Positions 1 to 10,570 of a stretch of 64,000 nucleotides of DNA are shown piece by piece. Both the position numbers and the translations under genes were made by a program. A model generated the notes under the pieces. That model was not told the origin of the DNA. It made no database searches and saw only the letters and a program-made list of their open reading frames with translations. This DNA is from Proteles cristata cristata (Eukaryota > Chordata > Mammalia > Carnivora > Hyaenidae): positions 124,001 through 188,000 of the forward strand of contig JAESUZ010004915.1 in assembly GCA_017311185.1 (NCBI GenBank), written 5' to 3'. The stretch's first letter is position 1. Every line of letters starts with the position of its first letter.

Positions 1-1554
1 TTAATTTGACATTTTTTGTGATTGTATTTATCTTAACATAAATATAGGGGAGGAGAAAGAAGGCTATCTTCTAATAAGTAGCCATCATTAAAGGACTACA
101 GGTGGGAAGAAAGAGATTGAGTTTTTTTCTTTCCTTCTATTTGTGGAAAATATGTCCTTTAGATGTCCGTTCAACATAACGAATATGCTCTTAGTAAAAG
201 AAATGTGATCTGGGCAGTGCTTTGACACAAGCTTTGAAACTCTGGAACACAGAAACTCCTTCTTTACATGTGAAGTTGTAAATTCACTTAAGTATGACTG
301 AATAGACTTAATCAAGATGCTATTGCCATTAATTGTAATTTAAAGGCTTAATGAATTCAGGGTAGATTTGAAAGAGGCAATAATGATTGACCCTGTCTGG
401 TGGCACTCAGTGAATTTTTGCCTCAGAATGCCACCTGCTGGTGGGTCCTATTTCTGAATCACTGGACACACATCAGATTTATGAATGAATACACATTAAA
501 TCCAGAATATTCATTATGAACACGGTACAAACACTCTCTAAGATCTTTTAAACAATGACATTCGTTCAATTATTTAACAATTTACCAAATTGCTATGTCA
601 CAATTATAATTTCCTAAAAATTTCATTCCAAAACACTTGCTCCTAAGCTTAGGGGCATACAGGCTAGCTAACTCCTTCAGGCAGCAATTAACCCAGAAAA
701 AAACGAGAACTATGCGGAGCCTCACTGAGGCTAATTTCAGATACATGTGGTATCCTGGATGAGTACTGCCAGGATCTCTTGTGCAGGAAAGGCAATCAAC
801 ATTCACCCCACCCCAAATATTCAGCGTGTTACTTTTTTCAGTATTGTTATTTCACAATTTAAGGGCCTGTCTTATTTTCTTAGTAGATGATCATTTCAGG
901 CTTTTCTGCTGCAAAGGTCAATGACATAGTTAAAAGGTTACATGGATCTATTTTATACCAAGACAAATCTTTGGGGGGAAAGGCATGTAACTGTAAGAAC
1001 TTACAGCTCTATCTGGACATATACACAATGAAATACAGACAACCAGTTTCATAACTCCCCAGTTGCAAACAGACAAATAAGGGTTTAAAAAGAAAGAATA
1101 AAAGAAGTACACACAAAGCATTAGTTATATTGTATGGCTACTATATAAGGTAGTTTGAAAATACAGAGAAGAGTCTCTTTTCTAGATGATGCTATCTGTT
1201 GAAAAATAAATTGCTGATAGAGTCATTTATTAACATTCAAGAATCTATATAATATTTTTCAATTCAAGATGCAGTGGGAAAAATATACCATACTACCAGA
1301 ATTGTTTGGAAAGTATATCTCAATACAATGTATTACAATGAGTAGCAGAAGGATACTTGGCTATTCCTATAGTACCTGAATGGTAAGATATATGAACTCA
1401 TGTATATTCATGGGTAACTAGAGAGATATATTTTCTTTTATTCAAGATGGGTGTATTTTACAAGCAAATTACTGTCACTAGCTTAAGTGAGAACTCGATT
1501 GCTATAAGTCCACAATTATTATGATTATATTAACCTAAGACAATTAATAGTGTT
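1..1554. other. Intron sequence with no recognised element
   Basis: AT-rich, no open frame above 75 codons and no repeat I can name. The stretch 330-480 is more balanced in composition but unassigned. Confidence 0.5.
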
Positions 1555-1640
1555 CAATGTTACTACAGCACTTACTAGGCACTATCATTTATATGCACTA
1601 TCTCACCTCAGCTTCAACAGAATGAGGAATAATTAGAAAT
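1555..1640 (+). repeat. MIR fragment
   Basis: TACTACAGCACTTACTAGGC and ATCTCACCTCAGCTTCAACA match the MIR left/core theme. Confidence 0.5.
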
Positions 1641-2159
1641 TAAGTGGATGTCTCTGGAAATGCATAAAATTTTCCAGAAGTATCCTGAAGAAGTGAGAAT
1701 GTCTCAGTTCTTTGCCCCAGTCACCCAAGCAAATTAATACACCCTCTGATATTAATGGCCTCATCTAGCAACTTATGGACCATTATTTACAGTGGGGTTG
1801 GAAACTAATTTGGCTTTTGAGCTCAAATCTAATTTTAAAAGTTGTCACCACAAGTAGGAAATAATAGTAACAGGATTATATGGCTCCTATATTTCTAAGA
1901 AGTAAGATACTGATAAACATTAACCCCTTTATTTTACTGCTTAGCCCAAATTCAAGTATTTAAGAGTTGATTAAGTTATCTGACCATGTACCACATGCTG
2001 ACATCATGGGTACCGGGTACCAGGTACATACGCCATATAAATAAGTAACTCTCCTGCCCTCAAGGATCCTGAACTCTAACAGAAAAATTTACAATCTTAA
2101 GACATTTAGAAAAAATGAAGGAGAATGGATAGATGGCAGTGGCATACCAGCCCGGAGCA

Positions 2160-2400
2160 TTAGCTTTGAAACCAAACAGATTAGACTCCTAATAGTGGGT
2201 CTACCACTCACAAGTTATGTACCCTTAACAAAACCAGTTACTTTATCTCAGCCTCATTTCACCATCTGTGAAATGGGAATAACAATAGCAACTGTGTCAT
2301 GTAGTAGTTAATGAGAATTTAAAATGATGATACATGTAAAGTACTCAGCATAGTGCCTACAATACAGTTAATGTGTAATAAATGCTAATCATCATGATTA
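2160..2400 (-). repeat. MIR, reverse orientation
   Basis: Reverse MIR core: CAGCCTCATTTCACCATCTG, GTGAAATGGGAATAACAATA, GTAAAGTACTCAGCATAGTG, TGTGTAATAAATGCTAATCA. Confidence 0.75.
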
Positions 2401-2560
2401 GTCATTGAGGGAAACAGCTAAGCTTATCATATGATTTGTGTGAATTTAAAACAATAATTCATATAAAGCACTTAACAGAGTGTCTGGCACATGGCAAATC
2501 TGTAATATATGTTAACTATCACTATTATACAGTCATTTAGATAAAGAGCTAAGCTGACTA
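2312..2560. repeat. Old tandem duplication, about 120 bp, two copies
   Basis: The stretch beginning GAGAATTTAAAATGATGATA (2312) is followed from about 2431 by a diverged repeat beginning GTGAATTTAAAACAATAATT. The MIR end and its unique flank are both duplicated. Confidence 0.6.
2431..2560 (-). repeat. Second, tandem copy of the MIR end and flank
   Basis: GTGAATTTAAAACAATAATT, TATAAAGCACTTAACAGAGT, CTGGCACATGGCAAATCTGT repeat the end of the preceding MIR. The flanking CAGCTAAGCTTATCATATGA at 2416 recurs as GAGCTAAGCTGACTATAT at about 2546, suggesting an old duplication of about 120 bp. Confidence 0.6.
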
Positions 2561-2599
2561 TATCAGTGTAGAGTAAAATGTAAGCCAATTTATAGTCAT

Positions 2600-2800
2600 C
2601 TAACGTTTACACAAGGCTTCCTACTATCCAGGACATTTGATATACATTACTGCATATTCACTGTGGCTGAGGTACATGGAGGACAGATTTTATTCTTCCT
2701 TTACTCTGGTAAGAGAACTGAGATTCTGGAGAACATTCCAAATCACTTGAATATTTCATCACTGTTGCTCTGGACTAAAACTCAGACTATGTACACTTGG
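2600..2800 (+). repeat. MIR fragment
   Basis: Order of TACACAAGGCTTCCTACTAT, ATACATTACTGCATATTCAC, and AAGAGAACTGAGATTCTGGA fits a decayed sense MIR. Confidence 0.45.
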
Positions 2801-2819
2801 AAGAGAATACACAGACCAG

Positions 2820-3649
2820 AGCTGGGTTTTCCTGGGTGACTGATCTAACTCATGGATTTTGTTTGGCTCTACCTTCAGTTGTGGAATGTTACAGACTGAA
2901 TTAGTTTCAGGCTTGGGTGATTTCCATGGAGCCCTATGGTGGATGTAGCAATTTTACAAAAAAAAGACAACAAGTATCTCCAAAAAGACATTTTGATTAA
3001 GTGTGCTTTTCTTCTTCAGTAATTAATCACAATTCCTGTCTCCAAAATGTTTAACTGTCATGCTTATTTGCAGTGGATTTAGGGTGCAGAATTCATACTT
3101 TTCATGGATCACTGACATCTGGGTTTCCTCAGACTAGCTGATGCATCTGTAAAAGCAGTTTGATAAAAATAGCAACCAAGGGATCAAGAGGGAGTTTAAT
3201 AATCAGTGCTCTCAAATATGGTTTTGTTTCCACTGAAACTCTTCTTCTCAATGACATCAAATGTCAATGTATGCATTTATGAAAGATGAAAAACACAGTA
3301 TCTTAATTGAGGTGTTTGATGAGTTTGATCACTCGTTATCTTAATAATATATGCAAATAGAAGGGCATTTGCATTCAAAGTTCATTTTTAAGAAAAATAT
3401 TAGAGTAAGGGCAATCAAATGCTAATTAGATTTTAAGAAGATTCATTTTGCTCATTATTGGTCCTGAAACTGTGACAATATCCACACTCCAGCAGAGCAA
3501 CACAGCTGATTCATGAGTTTGAGTTCTGGCCACCAGCTACTGTGAACCAAAAGGCTTTATCTTTCTGACATATCATCTTTTGTGGATTCTTCTCAACACA
3601 TATGAAATGTATGGCGAGAGCCTGACTATCCACAATGTCAAAATTAAAT
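2820..3649. other. Intron sequence with no recognised element
   Basis: Unique-looking AT-rich sequence, no gene signal. Confidence 0.5.
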
Positions 3650-3995
3650 AGTAAGGATATAATGGCTAAATATATTCATAGGTATAAAAATGCTTAAGTT
3701 GGGCAAATAGGGAGAAGTTGGTAAAAGAGTACATTAAACTTTCAGCTATAAGATGAAGATCTAGTGTACCATACAGTGACTATAATGGTTGATAATGTTG
3801 TATTACATAAACAAAATCCTCTAAGACAGAAATTAATGTTCTCATCAAATAGATACTTGGGAGGTGAGGAATGTGTTAATTAACTAGATGGTGGGATTCC
3901 TTCCATGAGGTATACTTACAACAAATTACCACAATATATACTTTAAATATTTCTCCGTTTTGCCAATCATACCTTAACAAAGTTAAAAAAAATAA
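3650..3995 (+). mobile_element. L1M 3'-end fragment
   Basis: Matches the ancient L1 3' UTR theme: GGGAGAAGTTGGTAAAAGAG, AACTTTCAGCTATAAGATGA, TGTGTTAATTAACTAGATGG, then CCTTAACAAAGTTAAAAAAA at the tail. Subfamily not assigned. Confidence 0.75.
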
Positions 3996-3999
3996 AAAA

Positions 4000-5098
4000 T
4001 ATGTTTAAAAAGCACTTTTAAAGGGAAGAGGGAGTCGGCACTAATAAAAAGCCTCCATTAAGGTAAAAGAAAAATCAGGCCCCCACCAGTATCTGAACCA
4101 ATTCATGTGGCTCTAGGGTCTTCCATGAAACCCTATATGTTAGAAGCAATCTCACTGAGTAGGATGCCTCCATTATATGTTTATACGCATACATGATTTG
4201 AAGGTCCATAAGGTTTCATCAATGGCAAATTCTCCTAGGAAAATAACAGAATTGACAATTCTGTGACAATTCAAATGTATCTCAAAGCTGAGGTTTTAAA
4301 AGCTGGGAAAGAGAAGCTTGTTTATTTCTTACTACATCTGGGTGTCTGCTTTCAAGGTCATTCAGAAAAACGGATGTCTAATGGTGAAGACATTTGACAT
4401 TCTGACAAATACTAGCCACACACAACACATATATTTGTTCACGGATAAAAGATGTTTATAGAAACATCAAAATTCGTTCATGGATAAAAGAAGATGTTTA
4501 TAGAAACATCAAGATTTATATGATGCGCTACTCTTGTGAAATTATTTGCCCTAAGGTTTAGTCTTTTTGCTTCACCTAAAAAATAGGAATGCTAATACCT
4601 TGTTTTCATGGTTGTTTGTTTGTTTGTCTAATTAGGGAAATTATCAAATGATAGTTTAACATCCTTTAAGCTTTTAACCTGCAGCATCTATGATATTCAT
4701 ACAGACTGTGAATTTAGATTGGGTACTTACACGTTTCTTGTAAAATGTTTCTCTGCTCTGACTTGGTTCAGTAGTTATTATTATACTTCCTTCGAATTAT
4801 TCTCTCCATGGCTTGCTGCTGGGTACTGGTTGTGTACCCATGGCCTTGGAGTCTGACCTGTTCTCCCTCTTAAGCAGACCTCTAACGGAAAAGTGACATG
4901 GAATCAAGCTCAAGCCCTGGCTGCTTTTAAGACAGCTGCCATCTCATCACTGACACACCACTCAGATGCTCCTGAGTGGAAACCGCCTTTCCTCACGTTG
5001 AGTTGTAATGTCTAAATCCAGAGAGGTGCTCCTGAGAGGAGTGTATGTCTCATCACAGGGCAGACAAAGGAATTCTGTCAGAAAGATTATTAATCTAA
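4000..5098. other. Intron sequence, only a small tandem duplication recognised
   Basis: Apart from the palindromic duplication at 4436-4514 nothing is assigned. 4850-5080 may be old retroelement sequence but I cannot name it. Confidence 0.45.
4436..4514. repeat. Short tandem duplication, each copy carrying a small palindrome
   Basis: Two copies of a roughly 38-41-bp unit (GTTCACGGATAAAAGATG and GTTCATGGATAAAAGAAG). Each contains gatgttt-atag-aaacatc, a perfect 7-bp inverted repeat with a 4-base spacer. Confidence 0.8.
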
Positions 5099-5300
5099 GG
5101 GCACCTGGGTAGCTCAGTCAGTTAATAATCCAACTCCTGACCTCAGCTCAGGTCGTGATCTCACGGTTCATGGGACCAAGCCCCACATCGGCTCTGTGTG
5201 CTGCTACCACAGAGCCTGCTGTGGATTCTCTGTCCTCTCTCTTTGCCCCTCCCCTGCTCCAGCTCTCTTTCTTCCAAAATAAATAAATAACCTTTAAAAA
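5099..5300 (+). mobile_element. Carnivore tRNA-Lys-derived SINE
   Basis: Head GGGCACCTGGGTAGCTCAGT, a diverged body with the pyrimidine-rich stretch, and an AAATAAATAA tail. A probable 10-bp duplication aaagattatt lies at 5082-5091 and 5301-5310, though a few bases separate the 5' copy from the element. Confidence 0.9.
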
Positions 5301-5310
5301 AAAGATTATT

Positions 5311-6571
5311 CCCCCCTAAGTAGGTGTACCCAGAAGACAGACCTTGAAACTGACTTCATGATATCCTCTGAAATAAGGCTCTTTGGGGATACAAATGAGG
5401 TGACTGGTTAGCTTTCAACTCAGTCACTTCTCCCTCTGAAAAACCTATAATAATAAATCCTGCACCCTATTTGTAAGCCTCTCTCTCATATAAAGATCTC
5501 TATTGGACTCCCAATCTATAGTCTGCTTTGGCCTCAATAACCAGCCTCTTTCTACGGAATGATGGCATTGTTGGGAGAAATGGGCTCAGAGGAGATCATG
5601 AACTGGAATTCTGAGAGCCTTTTCCCCAGCAATCTTCTATCAAAATGCACTTTAGAAAAGTGGATAGCAGTTCAGATCTCTTCCTAAAGAAGCACGGAGC
5701 TCTCTATTAGGATTTATCACCCACAGTTACCTTTTGAAGGAGTTACCCATAATTATTCCTTTTACTTTCTGCAGATGAAAAAGCTACTCCACTGAATAGT
5801 TTAGCAGCTTCTCCCAAAAAAAATGTATGACTCAGCCCTAGGCAAGATTAGAGCCTAGGCTCTGACCTCCAAGTCTTTGCTTTATACCACAAAGGACCCC
5901 AGGAAGGAGCTAAAACCAAAACGGTTTGAGCAGGTCAAAAGGTAAAATTAGCAGGAAACTAAATGGAGCCCCAAAATGTAAAAATCACAAGACTGAGTTG
6001 TCACAGACTATGAGTCTGGAGTTCTCTCTTGTCCATCAATTTGGCAGATGCCAAATTGAATACGAGAGAGGATAATGTCCGGGAGGAGACAAGAGCCCCA
6101 AACAGAGGGTTTCATCTCCATATGTATTGAGCTCACAAGGTATTACTCACGTGGTGAACGTGAAGAAAACAAGATCTTATACACATGAATGTGGAGAAAA
6201 CAATCAGAGAGTTCATGTGGAGAAAACAATCAGAGAGTAATCATTAACTTGTGTGTGTAAGAAGCAAACAGTCTGGGGGCCAAGTGGAGTTTGTGACAGA
6301 AATATATATTGGCGTCAGATAGAAAGGAATTTCCTACAGGTGATATAACAAGTTACTCATGATCCCATTACACCATCTTGTGACCTAACCTCAGGTAATT
6401 TTGCCCTGTGGTGGCAGCTTCCCACCCTAAGCTTTTTCTAACACATTTATGTAAATAGAACCTATTTCCTCACAGTGAGTGGCACATTTTTTTTAAATCT
6501 CAAAATACTAGATTTAATTTAAAGTCTTCCTCTGTAACTTATATTTTTTTTTTACAAAAGGCTTAAATACA
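5311..6571. other. Unassigned interval, possibly LTR-derived
   Basis: Contains LTR-like features (AATAATAAATCCTGCACCC, TATAAAGATC, CTCAATAACCAGCC) but no certain family, plus the 26-bp tandem duplication at 6189. No gene. Confidence 0.3.
6189..6237. repeat. 26-bp tandem duplication (1.9 copies)
   Basis: atgtggagaaaacaatcaga followed by gagttc is repeated directly at 6215 with no mismatch in the overlap. Confidence 0.9.
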
Positions 6572-6581
6572 GAGTATTCTT

Positions 6582-6798
6582 TTAAGATTTTTAAAAATAT
6601 GTTTAATTTATTTTTGAGAGAGAGACAGATTGTGAGTGGGGGAGGGGCAGAGAGGATACACAGAATCCCAGTCAGGCTCCAGGCTCTGAGTAGTCAGCAG
6701 AGAGCCTGATGTGGGGCTTGAATTCACAAACTGTGAGAACATGATCTGAGCTGAAGTCGGATGCTCAACCAAATAAGCCACCCAGGCACCCCAATATT
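6582..6798 (-). mobile_element. Carnivore SINE, reverse orientation
   Basis: Reverse complement of the SINE: T-rich end, then GAGAGAGAGACAGA, GGCTCCAGGCTCTGAG, and GCCACCCAGGCACCCC at the head. The duplication gagtattctt lies at 6572-6581 and 6799-6808. Confidence 0.93.
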
Positions 6799-7194
6799 GA
6801 GTATTCTTAATGCATGGAAACCTGACCCCTAACAAAAGACCTATGGAAATTTGGAAAAAAGTTCAAAATAAGCCCCCAAGTACTTACTCTTTACAATAAA
6901 TACCATCTTACTGAAATGTATGCCATTCAAATATCATTTGAATAATGTGAGTAGGGGAGTAGACTAGGAAAAAAAAAGAAGAGGAAATAAGAAGAGGGTC
7001 AATTGGAGAATCAGATATTCACATTCATAGGGAGTTAGGGAACATCTCGGCCAGATTCTGTGTTACAGTTAAAGAATCCTGAGCCATGCACCCACTCAAA
7101 GTTCCAATGCTAGCTGAAGATGGGGTATCTGACTCAAGCTCAAATTATCCTATAGCTACTACACTCTCTAGTCTGCCCTTTTTAAAACCCTGGC

Positions 7195-7300
7195 AAATTA
7201 AAGGTTAGGTGACTTGCTCCAAGTCACAAGGTTGGCCAAAGGTGAAGCCAGGACTCCTACTCTAGGTCCTCTGACTTTCAAGCCTGTCTCTTAGCCCTAC
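7195..7300 (+). repeat. MIR fragment
   Basis: TGACTTGCTCCAAGTCACAA, GGTGAAGCCAGGACTCCTAC is the sense MIR right half. Confidence 0.65.
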
Positions 7301-7309
7301 TTGTGTCAG

Positions 7310-7465
7310 CATCATCACCTGAAATGAGAATAATAATAGCATCTACTTCATAGGATCAATCCAAGAATTATACAAGTAATATACGTGAGGTTATTAACTT
7401 CTTAGTATGTTTCTTAGCATATAATAGGTGTTTAATAAATGTCAACTGCTATTACTAGTAGTATT
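7310..7465 (-). repeat. MIR fragment, reverse
   Basis: AAATGAGAATAATAATAGCA, TACTTCATAGGATCAATCCA, and GTGTTTAATAAATGTCAACT are the reverse MIR core. It lies head to head with the sense fragment just before it. Confidence 0.7.
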
Positions 7466-7909
7466 AGCATTAACCTCTACACTATGCCACAAAAGCAAAG
7501 ACCAAGTTAGGAATAAACTCACCATCAAAATGACATGTTCTTCCAGGCATACAAAAATCCAGATTTTATCTTAAGAAGCTACAGCTGAATATCCTCAGGA
7601 GAGTCACTTCTGAGGCCACCAGTAAGTGGCAATGAGTCTTGGACTGCTCCCTACCACATATTATCCTTTAGTATCTGCTTAGGCTGCATGGGGACCAGAA
7701 AGAAAGCACAGACCCCATGTGGTGTAGGCATATACTGAATGCAGAAACAGGCATGCAGCCATGCTTGCATGTGGCTGCAGTTTTGTCACAGTGAGGGAAC
7801 TCAATGGGGACAATGCACCTGAAATAAAGGCAGCAGTATCTACAGTGGTCATTTCTACAGCAGAGTCCTTGATGAACTAGGCATGCCAACAGGCAGGAGG
7901 GTAAAGAAT

Positions 7910-8105
7910 AAAACCAATGCTGACTATTTTCTAATACATATTACCTCATTTAATCCTCCTGTGGACCGTATGGCACACAAAAGTTATTCACATTGTATGG
8001 GTAAAATCACAGAGAAGCAAGGTCCTAAAGCCCAGAGAAGTTAAGTGTGGTACTAAACTTTGCACAAATGGAAATAAAATCCATGGTCTGTGGCCTGTTG
8101 CAACC
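7910..8105 (+). repeat. MIR fragment
   Basis: ATTACCTCATTTAATCCTCC, GGTAAAATCACAGAGAAGCA and CCCAGAGAAGTTAAGTGTGG are sense MIR, about 300 bp upstream of the TRPC7 exon. Confidence 0.65.
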
Positions 8106-8413
8106 ACATTACTACCCCACACCCTCCCCCTCTAGCTCTCATTACGTACCAACCTAAACCCACATTCAGTTCGTCATCATTCCTCCATCCAAGGGACACA
8201 GATGTGGTATAACCACATCACTGTTCCTCTCTATGAATCGGAATATTTCAGGTTAGCCAATCTATCTTAATCTCAGTAAGAAGAAAATAATTTCTCATAA
8301 GATCCCGATCATGAGATTCTTTTTTATCTCAATACATTTTGTTTGCTCTGCCCCAGGGACCCCGCAGGTCCCTGCGAGAATAACCAGGCCATCTCTGCCT
8401 TGTTCTCCCATAG

Positions 8414-9191
8414 GCTGGGGAGCAGCACCTTCAAAACCATGCAGCGCAGGCACACAACACTGAGAGAGAAGGGCCGCCGCCAGGCCATCCGGGGTCCCGC
8501 CTACATGTTCAACGAGAAGGGGACCAGCCTGACGCCAGAGGAGGAGCGCTTCCTGGACTCGGCCGAGTATGGCAACATCCCCGTGGTCAGGAAAATGCTG
8601 GAGGAGTCCAAGACCCTCAACTTCAACTGCGTGGACTACATGGGACAAAACGCGCTGCAGCTGGCCGTGGGCAACGAGCACCTGGAGGTCACAGAGCTGC
8701 TGCTCAAGAAGGAGAATCTGGCGCGGGTGGGGGACGCGCTGCTGCTCGCCATCAGCAAGGGCTACGTGCGCATCGTGGAGGCCATCCTCAACCACCCAGC
8801 CTTCGCGCAGGGCCAGCGCCTGACGCTCAGCCCGCTGGAGCAGGAGCTACGCGACGACGACTTCTATGCCTACGACGAGGACGGCACGCGCTTCTCGCAT
8901 GACATCACGCCCATCATCCTGGCGGCGCACTGCCAGGAGTATGAGATCGTGCACATCCTCCTGCTCAAAGGCGCCCGCATCGAGCGGCCGCACGACTACT
9001 TCTGCAAGTGCAACGAGTGCACCGAGAAGCAGCGGAAGGACTCCTTCAGCCACTCGCGCTCCCGCATGAATGCCTACAAGGGGCTGGCGAGTGCTGCCTA
9101 TTTGTCTCTGTCCAGTGAAGACCCCGTGCTCACCGCGCTGGAGCTGAGCAACGAATTGGCCAGGCTAGCCAACATTGAGACTGAATTCAAG
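8414..9191 (+). CDS. TRPC7: TRPC7 coding exon (N-terminal ankyrin-repeat domain; start codon split at its 5' edge)
   Basis: Encodes residues 1 (last base) to 260 of a TRPC3/6/7-type channel subunit, a plasma-membrane calcium-permeable cation channel opened downstream of phospholipase C by diacylglycerol. Reading from 8415, residues 2-260 begin [24 protein letters not shown]7-specific stretches such as [19 protein letters not shown] and FNCVDYMG separate it from TRPC3 and TRPC6. Ankyrin repeats run from about residue 45 ([20 protein letters not shown]) to the block [20 protein letters not shown]. The TRPC zinc motif [10 protein letters not shown] has its His at 8991-8993 and its Cys at 9003, 9009 and 9018. 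A pyrimidine-rich acceptor ends at AG 8412-8413. The donor GTAACT starts at 9192 and the exon ends at a codon boundary. The first in-frame ATG inside the exon is at 8439 and there is an in-frame stop at 8298. An upstream exon ending in AT would therefore complete ATG with G8414, giving the same N-terminal length as the human protein as I remember it. The exon is strikingly GC- and CpG-rich compared with its introns. Confidence 0.95.
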
Positions 9192-9529
9192 GTAACTCTC
9201 CCACTCACCACTCTGCTGACAGATTGCCCTGAGGGCTCTTCCAGGTGTGTCGGGTAGTCAAATGGGTTGTCTGGTCTCACGCAGGGCCCTAGGGTCTTGG
9301 CGCACAGGTCAGAAGGGGATTTCCTCCACAGGTCAGATGTAGGCCTGAAGGAAAAGCAGCCCCTTAGGTGGGAATTTGGAACACATAAATGAAAAGAAGA
9401 GGTTGACCTAAGCACAAATCTATACAATAAAAGACAAGCAGTACACAGGCAGGATGATATAGTGGTCGTCATATAAATGCCTCATTCAGCTCTGCCCCCA
9501 GGGAGAGCTTGTGCCAAGCATGAACTACC

Positions 9530-9700
9530 TTATCTATATGATGTTGTTTAGTCCCCTCAACAACTATTAATTTGAATACCATTATCATTCTCATCTTATG
9601 TGAGGGCACACAGGTAGAGAGATATTATATAGCTAGTAAATCGCAAAACCACTGCTCTAATCTAGCCATTCAGAGCCCAGAGGCAGCTCTTAGCCTTTCT
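9530..9700 (+). repeat. MIR fragment
   Basis: TTAGTCCCCTCAACAACTAT, ATTATCATTCTCATCTTATG, AGCTAGTAAATCGCAAAACC match the sense MIR. Confidence 0.6.
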
Positions 9701-10159
9701 GAGAATTGTTCATGCATTGGGCTTCTCGGGGTTTGCTTGTCTTTGTCTGAATGATGAAGGAATTCTTGGCTGCAGAAGGTGTGCCTGGAAGAGCAGGAAC
9801 TACAACTAGACTCATAATTTCTCATCCTGCCATTTGATCAGAGCCTATGATACCACGGAGCATACAGTGTCACATGCAAGGCTGATAATGGAGCTGGGAA
9901 AAGAGGTTAACCTGCAGGAGAAAAGTGCATTGTCCAAATAAGATGTCACTGCAAGAGCTGCCCCTGGAGGGACGCAATTAGCTGCCCAAGGAAATTAGGT
10001 GGCCAAGGATGGATACCAGTTCACAGCAAGGAAGCCCTGTGGACGACACACTGTTCAGAGAGATCTCAAAGGAGGAAACAGAATGGGGCTGGGCCTTGCT
10101 GAGCAAGAGGAATCAGATGGGTGGGAAGAGAGATGTGTGCATTTGGAGGAGGCAACTGA

Positions 10160-10570
10160 AGGTGAGATCCAGAATGGCTCAGAACAGGCAGGGGGCTTCT
10201 GAGAGGCTGCATGTGACCAGAATAAAGAATTCCTGGAGGGGCACATAGAAGGTGTGCTGCAGAGACGGGCTGGGGGCAAATCTCAGAGGGCTGTGTGTGG
10301 CAGGCTGAACACTTTCGATGCTATCCTGTAGGACATGGGGAGCCATTGAAATTTGTCCCTGGGGGTTAAAATGATGAAGCCGAGTTCTGGAAATTTACTT
10401 CACTGGTAGGCTGGATGAATTAGAGAATCTGGAGTGTGAGGACTAAAGACAGGGACAATTCAGTTGTGCATGCATGAGACCATGGAGGCGTCTCTGAAGG
10501 AATGGATCACCCACCCACAGCCACAGACAGAAGAGCCAGGCTCGCAAAGAGCTGCAGGGTACCACAAACT
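10160..10570 (-). mobile_element. Antisense L2 fragment
   Basis: L2 reverse themes: ACATGGGGAGCCATTGAAAT, TTAAAATGATGAAGCCGAGT, then CACTGGTAGGCTGGATGAAT. Decayed. Confidence 0.55.

Larger units (their letters stand above)
1..8413 (+). other. TRPC7 intron upstream of the ankyrin exon (5' end outside window)
   Basis: Non-coding sequence ending in the acceptor tract before 8414. It is AT-rich and holds MIR fragments, one L1 3' end and two carnivore SINEs, listed separately. I see no first exon, CpG-island promoter or other gene in it. That it is intron rather than promoter-proximal sequence is inferred from the splice acceptor at 8413 and the lack of an in-frame start before it. Confidence 0.75.

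Noticed and set aside
5311..6571. A defined LTR element
   Set aside because: Polyadenylation- and TATA-like words are present, but no family, terminal motif or target-site duplication could be fixed.
8295..8795. 166-codon minus-strand open frame over the TRPC7 exon
   Set aside because: It is the shadow of the GC-rich TRPC7 coding strand; its leucine/histidine-rich product matches no family and the plus strand has a clear exon.
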